Part shown: piece after piece, positions 7,556 to 14,354 of the stretch | Numbering within the stretch: the stretch's first letter is position 1 | Layout: the number at the start of each line of letters is the position of its first letter | Assembly: GCF_002736105.1 (NCBI RefSeq) | Contig: NZ_CP024123.1 | Coordinates: 1,976,001 to 2,040,000 of the forward strand | DNA: 64,000 bases | Direction: 5' to 3' | From: Solibacillus sp. R5-41 | GTDB taxonomy: Bacteria > Bacillota > Bacilli > Bacillales_A > Planococcaceae | Position numbers and translations under genes: made by a program | The notes under the pieces: model-generated | Told to the model about the DNA's origin: nothing | The model's database searches: none | What the model saw: only the letters and a program-made list of their open reading frames with translations

Positions 7556-7906
7556 GTGGAAATTGAATTGACGAGATATAAAGTAAAAGCAGGAAAATCA
7601 AAGCGTGTGGATGAATGGATTAAGTTTTTAAATATTCATATGGATGATGTGCTTGTTACACTTGAAGGTGAAAAAATGTATGTTGAGACGATTTTCCGAG
7701 AGCAACTTAATGGACATGAGTACCTCTATTGGTATTCCGTTCGTGGAGAAGGCGGTCAAGAGGTAGAGAAATCTGAACATTGGATTGATAAAGAGCATTT
7801 AATGTTTTGGGAAGATTGTATCGATAAATCGTTCAAGCCCGTAGATTTAAAAACGGAAGTTGTAATGATACCTCAACAAGTAAAAGCAGTAATGCAGGAC
7901 AATTGA
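7556..7906 (+). CDS. DUF6176 family protein
   Basis: The 116-residue product, from GTG 7556 behind a perfect GAGGAGG at 7543-7549, matches the DUF6176 pattern: IELTRYKVKAGKSKRVDEWIKFLN, MYVETIFREQLNG, YLYWYSVRGEGG, and the C-terminal LKTEVVMIPQQ. It is a small soluble, possibly ferredoxin-like (ABM-type dimeric barrel) protein of unknown function. It follows the regulator by 31 nt and is likely in the same transcript. An alternative upstream ATG (7535) lacks a ribosome binding site. Confidence 0.75.
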   Translation: MEIELTRYKVKAGKSKRVDEWIKFLNIHMDDVLVTLEGEKMYVETIFREQLNGHEYLYWYSVRGEGGQEVEKSEHWIDKEHLMFWEDCIDKSFKPVDLKTEVVMIPQQVKAVMQDN

Positions 7907-7920
7907 TATTAGATGCGCGG

Positions 7921-7950
7921 CAACCCTTTCTTAATTTGAAAGGGTTATTG
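7921..7950 (+). terminator. Weak terminator hairpin
   Basis: AACCCTTTC and GAAAGGGTT pair around a 7-nt loop, but the following T-run is broken (ATTGATATT). Confidence 0.45.
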
Positions 7951-8001
7951 ATATTACTCCAGATAAAATACGAAAACATCATAAAATTTCTGAAAATATC
8001 G

Positions 8002-8062
8002 TTGACAACTGTACTATATCTGTACTATATTTAATTCAACAAATAAAATCTGTTATAGTACA
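8002..8062 (+). promoter_or_regulatory. Promoter with TGTACTATAT direct repeats and an inverted half-site
   Basis: -35 TTGACA (8002-8007) and -10 TATATT (8026-8031) with 18-nt spacing. TGTACTATAT occurs at 8010-8019 and again at 8021-8030, covering the spacer and -10, and its inverse TATAGTACA is at 8054-8062 just before the ribosome binding site. The arrangement looks like a repressor site for the two micro-genes. Confidence 0.6.
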
Positions 8063-8078
8063 AAGGGGAGCGGTTAAA

Positions 8079-8234
8079 ATGACAATTTATCGACAAGGCT
8101 ATGAAGTATACGTGAAAAAATGCGAGCAGTTTGGACTAGAGCCAATTAACTTTCGCTATTATGTAATTCAATTATCACCAAAGCAATTAAATGAATTCAA
8201 CAATCAAGCACTGCAGCAAGCAGGTGTGGAATAA
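8079..8234 (+). CDS. Micro-gene 1 of a duplicated pair, 51 aa
   Basis: ATG 8079 is behind AAAGGGGAG. The 51-residue product begins MTIYRQGYEVYVKKCEQFGL and carries EPINFRYYVIQLSPKQLNEF, closely matching the next gene (GYEYYKRACENFGLEPINFHYY...LSQEQLDAY). It is soluble with no signal. The next ATG starts one base after this stop (TAAGATG), so the two are translationally coupled. I do not recognise the family. Confidence 0.7.
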   Translation: MTIYRQGYEVYVKKCEQFGLEPINFRYYVIQLSPKQLNEFNNQALQQAGVE

Positions 8235-8235
8235 G

Positions 8236-8406
8236 ATGAACGATTATCGAAGTGGCTATGAATATTATAAGCGAGCGTGTGAGAATTTTGGTCTGGAGCC
8301 AATTAACTTTCATTACTATATTTTAAATTTATCGCAAGAACAATTAGATGCCTATAATTGCCGCGCAACGGAGAATCGAGGGAACTATGTGCTTGCAACT
8401 TCATAA
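8236..8406 (+). CDS. Micro-gene 2 of a duplicated pair, 56 aa
   Basis: The product begins MNDYRSGYEYYKRACENFGL and is about 60 percent identical to the preceding micro-gene over 40 residues, so the pair arose by tandem duplication. The shared core GYE-Y-C-FGLEPINF-YY-LS-QL is well conserved, which argues for selection. The C-terminal tail CRATENRGNYVLATS differs from copy 1. The start is set by coupling to the upstream stop and by where the homology begins. Function unknown. Confidence 0.7.
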   Translation: MNDYRSGYEYYKRACENFGLEPINFHYYILNLSQEQLDAYNCRATENRGNYVLATS

Positions 8407-8414
8407 GACAATGT

Positions 8415-8448
8415 AAAAAATCTTCCAATTATAATGGGGGATTTTTTT
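8415..8448 (+). terminator. Terminator after the micro-gene pair
   Basis: AAAAAATCTTCC (8415-8426) can pair with GGGGGATTTTTT around an AT loop, followed by T residues. The stem is AT-rich with two mismatches. Confidence 0.5.
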
Positions 8449-8561
8449 CTCTTTCGTGGACGATTTTAATATAGAAGGAATAGATATTTCAAACTCCCTT
8501 GCAGTCGTTCATAAAATTTCAGAGCAAACGAAATGACACCAGCTCAACTAGTGACAATCTC

Positions 8562-8609
8562 AAAAAAAATGCACCATTCCAATGTTGAGAGGAATGGTGC
8601 ATTTTTTTT
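8562..8609. terminator. Strong bidirectional terminator
   Basis: Perfect arms AAAAAAATGCACCATTCC (8563-8580) and GGAATGGTGCATTTTTTT (8591-8608) serve both the plus-strand micro-genes and the minus-strand gene ending at 8628. Between 8455 and 8560 a short open stretch (reading DDFNIEGIDISNSLAVVHKI) looks like a gene scrap without a start. Confidence 0.85.
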
Positions 8610-8627
8610 ATGGATTCTTAATAATCT

Positions 8628-9998
8628 CTAAAAATATGTTTCTAGGCGTTCAAACTCTTCGTAATCAATACAATCCATATATTTGTATAAAGTATCTAAA
8701 TCTACTTTTATTTGATTTTTATGTTTTAAGTAAAAAGACTCCGTCAAATGACAAATAATCAGTGGAACGGGCTGCTGGTGATTGAATTTATCCATATGCT
8801 TCGATAAAAACGATTCATCCAGTATACAATAAATGTTTAAGCCAAGTGACTGAAACTCGACATTATCCAAATGGGCAGTCAAAAAGGCTTCTGTTAAATT
8901 TTCATTGTACTGGCAAATGGCATGCCAATCCAATTGATTTTGATAACGACTAAGCCAGTGCAAATTAGCAGATGCACTGAAAAGCTGCAGTTGAAGTGCA
9001 TTATAGTGCTCGATTTTTTTATCCATCTCGCTATTTGTTAATTTTTTATCCCCATAACGATCATATTGTTGGCAATATAAAGAGGGAATACCTTCTACTA
9101 AATGCTCGCCACCTGGCCACTTATTAGTACCGCAATCATATTCGAAAAATAACAGTTCTATCTCTGGAAATTCGTCTACTTCAGGCAAATAGATGATATC
9201 ATGTGAGGATAAATAAACAATACTCTCAATGAATTCTTCTAATTGGTCTTTAAATTCTTCGTTTATTGTTTTTTGCTGCATTTGTAATGTTTTAACAAGA
9301 TGGGCTTTAAACGACGCAGTTAGACGAGCTAGGACTGGTATATTATATTGCAGCGCATCGAAATCAACTTGCTCGATGAAATCAATTAAAAATTGCTCTG
9401 AAAGAAACGGGTTGGCATAGCAAATATAAGAAAACGGTAAGTAACTAAAGTAGTTTTGTAGTTTACTATGATGCTCTGTAACAGCATTTTGGCACCAATG
9501 CATATAGGCATGTATAAACGCGCGGTCATATTGCGCTAAATTTACAAAGAGCGCTTCATCTTGATTTTGAAACTGTTTTAACTGCTCGATAGAATTGAAG
9601 TCTTGCAAGTTGAAATGTTCCGGAAATTTAATATTTTGAAACGCTTGTTGAATCGGAAATGTTTTTTTTGATCGATTCGTTACAAAGCTGTAAGAGCCAA
9701 TTGCACCACGTTCCTCTAATAAGATATAAGCTAGCTCTTGGCGCTGATCACGTGTCAGCTTTACATCCTTTGGAAATTTTACGGATGCAAAAAATTGTAC
9801 TTTTGCCATATCATAAAAAAACTTATAATCACCATCTTTTGTAAAAGGTGCATCGGACGTATTTTTTTGCCAATAGAGAAGTGCACCAGAGATGGGTTTA
9901 TAGTTTGAAAATGTAATATTCGCAACGGAAAAGAAATTTTGAGTAAGTGATTCATCATAGTGAACTTTGATGAATTCAATTTTTTTTATTTTTAGCAT
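8628..9998 (-). CDS. Uncharacterised protein, 456 aa
   Basis: Reads on the minus strand from an ATG with a strong AAAGGGGGTG ribosome binding site. The protein is soluble, rich in aromatic residues, Gln and acidic residues, with no signal peptide, membrane helix or recognisable catalytic motif. The N-terminal part (about 1-110) reads as beta-rich; the middle and C-terminus are helical, with several repeats of an L-x2-H/N-x2 type that could form an alpha-solenoid (for example HLDNVEFQSLGLNIYCILDE). It is monocistronic between two terminator-rich gaps. I do not recognise a family. Confidence 0.75.
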   Translation of the reverse strand: MLKIKKIEFIKVHYDESLTQNFFSVANITFSNYKPISGALLYWQKNTSDAPFTKDGDYKFFYDMAKVQFFASVKFPKDVKLTRDQRQELAYILLEERGAIGSYSFVTNRSKKTFPIQQAFQNIKFPEHFNLQDFNSIEQLKQFQNQDEALFVNLAQYDRAFIHAYMHWCQNAVTEHHSKLQNYFSYLPFSYICYANPFLSEQFLIDFIEQVDFDALQYNIPVLARLTASFKAHLVKTLQMQQKTINEEFKDQLEEFIESIVYLSSHDIIYLPEVDEFPEIELLFFEYDCGTNKWPGGEHLVEGIPSLYCQQYDRYGDKKLTNSEMDKKIEHYNALQLQLFSASANLHWLSRYQNQLDWHAICQYNENLTEAFLTAHLDNVEFQSLGLNIYCILDESFLSKHMDKFNHQQPVPLIICHLTESFYLKHKNQIKVDLDTLYKYMDCIDYEEFERLETYF

Positions 9999-10188
9999 CG
10001 TACACCCCCTTTAGTTATTATATACGTTTTACAAAATTCGACTAGGTATAAGTCTTGAAATAAAATATTTTAACTTACCTTAGAAGAAGTCCTTCATTTC
10101 AATATGTGAAAGATGAATTTTCAAACTTTTAAAGAGTTTTTTTATTTGAGCAAATTCATTATAATAGAAGGCAAAGGTGGGGAATCAC

Positions 10189-10563
10189 ATGTGGAAAATC
10201 ATCAATCATAAATTGGTTCAAACAACAGATGAATCACGTACACGCTATAAAACACGTATAAGCGCGGCACTGATTGAACAGTTGAAGGAATTAGCAGCCG
10301 AACATAACACACATATTGGTTATTTGCTAGAAAATGGATATCTAAATCTTTTGCAAGGTGAAACGATTTCCTATAATAAAAAAAATCGCCCAAAAGATCG
10401 CGTAGAATTCAGGACAACATGTGATGAACAATTACTTGCCCATTTGAAAGACTTTGCCAAGCAACAGCAATTGAACTTAAATGATGTCATTGAGGAAAGC
10501 GTAAAATACATTCAGTTTGATGAAGTGAAAAATGCAAGCTGGCGCTATCGGGTAGAGCTGTAA
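10189..10563 (+). CDS. Protein with two ribbon-helix-helix-like repeats
   Basis: ATG 10189 follows AAAGGTGGGG at 10173-10182; a TATAAT lies at 10160-10165. The 124-residue product contains two similar units, RYKTRISAALIEQLKELA...IGYLLENGYLNLL (about 21-58) and RVEFRTTCDEQLLAHLKDFA...LNDVIEESVKYI (about 72-110). Each has a basic beta strand followed by two helices, as in MetJ/Arc DNA-binding folds. Two such units in one chain could make an intramolecular dimer that binds DNA. Its stop codon is at once followed by the TetR fragment, so the 3' flank has been rearranged. The RHH assignment is by pattern only. Confidence 0.6.
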   Translation: MWKIINHKLVQTTDESRTRYKTRISAALIEQLKELAAEHNTHIGYLLENGYLNLLQGETISYNKKNRPKDRVEFRTTCDEQLLAHLKDFAKQQQLNLNDVIEESVKYIQFDEVKNASWRYRVEL

Positions 10564-11091
10564 AAAGAAATAGCGGAGCTTGCAGGTGTCAGTGAAATGA
10601 CTATATTCCGTCACTTCGAAACAAAGATGGGTATTTTGGAGGCGCTTATTCAGCAGCAATCATATTTTACCTACTTTGAACAGTATTTTAAATCGTCCTT
10701 AACATTTGATGTGAAAAAAGACTTAACAGATATTGCGCATCAATATTTACTGAATATGAACAAAAATAAAGTTATCTTCCTCATAAGTATTCAATAGCGA
10801 GGGAATTTACCTGAACTATCAGGTCTCATTACTGAAGCCAAGACGAACCAGCTCCAATCATTGCTAGCAGCGTATTTTGATCAATTGATTGAAAAGGGTA
10901 TTTTAAAACCGTTTCAATCAGAATCACAGGCCATTATTTTTTTAACAACATTGTTTGGTTTTTTTGCAACAACGGTAATTTTTGAGAATCACTTTTTGAA
11001 AAATCAACAAACTATGTTTATTAACAATTATGTTGACTCTTTTTTTATGGTGTTACAATGTAACATCATTTTATTTATACTCAAATGTTAG
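10564..11091 (+). pseudogene. TetR-family regulator remnant
   Basis: The frame begins inside the DNA-binding domain (EIAELAGVSEMTIFRHFETKMGILEALI is the second half of a TetR helix-turn-helix); the first helix and start are missing. An in-frame TAG at 10795-10797 splits the ligand-binding part, after which the same frame continues to 11091. A 5' deletion plus a nonsense codon make it non-functional. It precedes a broken efflux gene, the usual TetR-MFS pairing, so this was once a drug-responsive repressor with its pump. Confidence 0.8.
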
Positions 11092-11124
11092 TTATTACTA
11101 ACGTACATGTGAGGGATTATTTAT

Positions 11125-12248
11125 ATGGAACAAACTATTACAAATTCAAAAAGGACAATCATTGTAGCAATTGTTTTATCCGCACCGTTTGTTTCGATTT
11201 TGAATCAAACATTACTCATGATTGCGATGCCTCCAATTATGGCTGATTTTAAAAAAAGCAAGTGCCGCACAATGGCTAACCACGATTTATTTATTGACGA
11301 ACGGGATATTAATTCCTATTACTGCGTATTTGATTGGGCGCTTTTCAAATAGGGTATTGTTATTAGCTGCGTTAAGTTTGTTTACGCTTGGTACAATCAT
11401 CGGGGCATTTGCACCAAGCTATCCTGTTTTACTCGGAGCACGTGTTATTCAAGCAGCTGGAGCAGGAATCATTATGCCTAATGCAAACAATTATTTTAAC
11501 ACTTTATCCAAAAGAAAAACGCGGTTCTGTAATGGGCATTGCAGGTCTTGTAACCGGCTTCGCACCAGCAGTTGGTCCAACATTGGCTGGCTGGTTGCTC
11601 ACTTACTTTACGTGGCGTCATTTATTTTACACAATATTGCCTGTAGCGCTTGTCGCTATGCTACTTGTTTTCGCATTTATGATAAATGTTGCAAAGAGAC
11701 AAGAAAGACAATTTGATATGCTTACAATTATTTATTCAACATTTGGCTGGGGAGGCTTATTATATGGATTTAGTATGGTAGGTTCAGCTGGATTTACATC
11801 TTGGTATGTCCTGATATCATTAGCGGTTGGTATCGTTTCGTTATTCGTATTTATTCGTCATCAATTCAAGATGCCAACGCCGATTTTAGAATTCCGTGTG
11901 TTCCAATCAAAACTATTTACAATATCAACACTGTTATCTGTGTTAGTGTACGCACTCATGATTGGCACACAAATTTTACTTACGTTTTATGTACAAAATG
12001 TGCGTGAGCTTACGGCGTTAGAAACGGGAATCATTCTGTTAACAGTACATTACGTATGGTCGGTCGGTGGTGCAATCGTCACAGCACTACTTGTAACGGC
12101 GATGTCGGGTACAATGAGTTGTTTAGATGACTATTCAGCGGATGCAATGCTTATAGGGATTCGCATTGCCTTTATCATTGCGACGTTGTTAAGTATTTCT
12201 GGATTAGCACTTTCTATCATGTTAAAGGAACGTAAGGGCAGTTCATAA
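11125..12248 (+). pseudogene. DHA2-type MFS multidrug efflux transporter, frameshifted and internally deleted
   Basis: Three frames together read as an EmrB/QacA-like pump: ILNQTLLMIAMPPIMADF, then AQWLTTIYLLTNGILIPITAYL, then LTLYPKEKRGSVMGIAGLVTGFAPAVGP. The first shift lies at an A7 run (11251-11257), the second at about 11478-11481 where one base is missing before ATGCAAACA. In the last third about 100 residues are missing: after TALETGIILL (about 12040) the sequence jumps to SVGGAIVTALLVT and the C-terminus. The A7 shift alone could be reversible, but the other lesions are not. Decay is shared with the TetR remnant upstream. Confidence 0.85.
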
Positions 12249-12255
12249 AAAATAA

Positions 12256-12304
12256 AATAAAGCACTTCCTTGTACAATAGTGACGTATAAGGAAGTGCTT
12301 TATT
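12256..12304. terminator. Strong terminator hairpin, left copy of a pair flanking the Pel operon
   Basis: The arms at 12256-12271 and 12289-12304 are exact 16-base reverse complements. The stretch 12261-12311 is nearly the same as 25258-25306 (AGCACTTCC, ACGTATA, GGAAGTGCTTTATTTTGATTA in the same order). Confidence 0.85.
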
Positions 12305-13090
12305 TTGATTACCCGCGGGGGAAATGACCAAGAGTAGGGTAATGAAATGTAATTGTTTATATGTTCTATGCATGTTTGATAACTTTCTGAACGCATTATA
12401 AATGCTAGATAGGACGTGATATATATACATGAAGAATTTTTGTCCATTTATATTATTGTTCAATTAATTTAGTACTATTTGTTTCCGTTTATCGGACTCT
12501 AATCGCGATTCACTCAAGTGAAATGCTCAATTATTTGAGAATAAATTGAAAACTCACCCTATTTTTAATAGTATTAAGTAATTTATTTTACTTTTTTAAC
12601 CTAATTTTAACCTTTCCTATTTACAATTTGTTTTGAGGAAGTTAAAAATGCTCGCTTGTTAAATAATTGTTTATTACATAGGAAGAAAAGCATGATTATT
12701 TTTTTCTGGTGTATTCGTTTGAAAGGATACCTAGAGCAAAATTAGCAGTTTGTTTTGATCAAATAATTAAATATTTGAAAGAAAGCCACAGAATATAGTG
12801 GTAGTTCATGAATGGGATTCATATAGGACGGAGTATGTATTTCAAATGAAAAACTTCACAATTAAGATTCTATTAATTTTCACAATCAAAATAAAAAATA
12901 AATAAAAAACAATATCCATATTATGGTATTGTTACATAGTGATTCCAAATTACCTATTTTTAATGTAAAAAATATGCTATTATAAAATAGGGAGTAATTA
13001 AAAGGTAATGATTCCGATTGATTTTTTATGGGGGTTTATTATTTTTGTAATCCTAATTACCTATTTCAGTGAGAAGGGTGCATTTATTTG
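12305..13090 (+). promoter_or_regulatory. 780-bp AT-rich leader of the Pel operon with repeated motif
   Basis: No gene is evident here. AATTACCTATTT occurs at 12948-12959 and again at 13055-13066, and a partial inverse (AAAATAGG...TAATT) lies at 12985-12999 next to TATAAA (12981-12986), a candidate -10 region. A near-palindrome AACAATATCCATA/TTATGGTATTGTT is at 12909-12934. These are plausible operator sites for a biofilm regulator; I cannot name the regulator. Confidence 0.4.
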
Positions 13091-14338
13091 ATGGAAAATT
13101 TAGTTAAAGTTGTTCTATTTTGTTATACATTTACAATACCGCTATTTTTTATAGCAACAGAAACTGCACATGGCGCTTATTATGTTGCACCGAATGGTAG
13201 TGACGAATCAGAAGGTACGATAGATTCACCTTGGCAATCCATTCAACACGCTGTAAATCAGGTGGAGTCGGGTGATGTTATCAATGTTCGAGGCGGTATT
13301 TACAAAGAAATGGTCGTAATCTCAGAAAAACAGGCAGTAGACGACCAATGGATTACAATCCAAAATTATCCCTATGAAAAACCGATAATTGATGCAGAAG
13401 GTATAGAAATTACGTCATCAAATCGTGCAGGTATTGAAATTATAAACTCTAAAGGGATTCGAATTAAGGGCTTAGAAATACGTAATATGAAAGCTGATTC
13501 CCGAAAGTCTTATCCTGCTGGTATTTTAGTACGAGGAAGTAATAAAAATATTGAAATAGTAGAAAATGACATTCATCACATTGCCAACTACTCAAGCAAT
13601 GGGAACGCACATGGAATTCTTGTATATGGGGATAATACTCAGCCGATTCAAAATATTAAAATTTCGAAAAATCGCTTGCATGATTTAACGTTAGGTAGCA
13701 GTGAATCCTTAACGTTAAGTGGCAATGTTGAACACTTCACGATCGACGGGAATATTGTTTCACGCAACAATAATATTGGTATTGATGTAGCGGGTCGTTA
13801 CGGTGCTTGTAGAAGTGATGGGTGCACGGATTATGCTCGAGATGGTGTTGTTTCAAATAATATCGTTTCCTATATTTCTTCTGGTGACAATCCTGCTTAT
13901 GAAGGGGATAAATCCGCAGCAGGTATATATGTCGATGGCGCACAAAACGTCGTAGTGAAAAACAATTATGTCGGTAAAAGTGACTACGGAATTTCGGTAT
14001 CAAGTGAACAAGAGGGCTTTTCCGCCAAAAATATTACGATAAAAGATAACTTTATTGCAAAGAATACAAAGGCTGGTTTGGTCATAGGCGGTTCGGGTGA
14101 TGATAACGGTGGCGTTGAGAATAGCTCCATTACAAATAATTTGTTTTCGTTTAACGATCGTTCTAAAGAAGGATTTAGGGAAATTACGATTCAGCATCAT
14201 ACGCGCGGTAATGAATTTTCAAACAATTTTTATTTTATTTGCGGCTCAAAAGAGTACGTCAATATTTCGAAAAAAGTAATTGCTGATAATCGTTTCATAG
14301 ATGAATCCGTATATCCACGGGCTATGTGTAAAAAGTAA
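13091..14338 (+). CDS. Secreted right-handed beta-helix protein of the Pel operon
   Basis: A signal peptide (residues 1-29, hydrophobic core LFCYTFTIPLFFIAT) ends near AHGA. YYVAPNGSDESEGTIDSPWQSIQHAVNQVESGDVI... is the DUF1565-type entry of pectate-lyase-like parallel beta-helices, and the rest shows NN-I, N-I-I and G-I-V rungs throughout. Such proteins are polysaccharide lyases or epimerases. The operon's deacetylase lacks the glycoside hydrolase domain found in Pseudomonas PelA, so this protein may trim the polymer; that is inference. ATG 13091 follows GAAGGGTG by 11 nt; TTG 13088 is an alternative. The next gene starts 16 nt downstream. Confidence 0.75.
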   Translation: MENLVKVVLFCYTFTIPLFFIATETAHGAYYVAPNGSDESEGTIDSPWQSIQHAVNQVESGDVINVRGGIYKEMVVISEKQAVDDQWITIQNYPYEKPIIDAEGIEITSSNRAGIEIINSKGIRIKGLEIRNMKADSRKSYPAGILVRGSNKNIEIVENDIHHIANYSSNGNAHGILVYGDNTQPIQNIKISKNRLHDLTLGSSESLTLSGNVEHFTIDGNIVSRNNNIGIDVAGRYGACRSDGCTDYARDGVVSNNIVSYISSGDNPAYEGDKSAAGIYVDGAQNVVVKNNYVGKSDYGISVSSEQEGFSAKNITIKDNFIAKNTKAGLVIGGSGDDNGGVENSSITNNLFSFNDRSKEGFREITIQHHTRGNEFSNNFYFICGSKEYVNISKKVIADNRFIDESVYPRAMCKK

Positions 14339-14354
14339 GAAAGAGAGGGTTCTT

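Noticed and set aside
8002-8062. CRISPR-like repeats (TGTACTATAT)
   Set aside because: The units are 10 bp, directly adjacent and only two; they fit an operator. No CRISPR array was seen in the window.
11125-11352. Separate small membrane gene
   Set aside because: It is the first piece of the frameshifted efflux pump; the sequence continues in the next frame after the A7 run.
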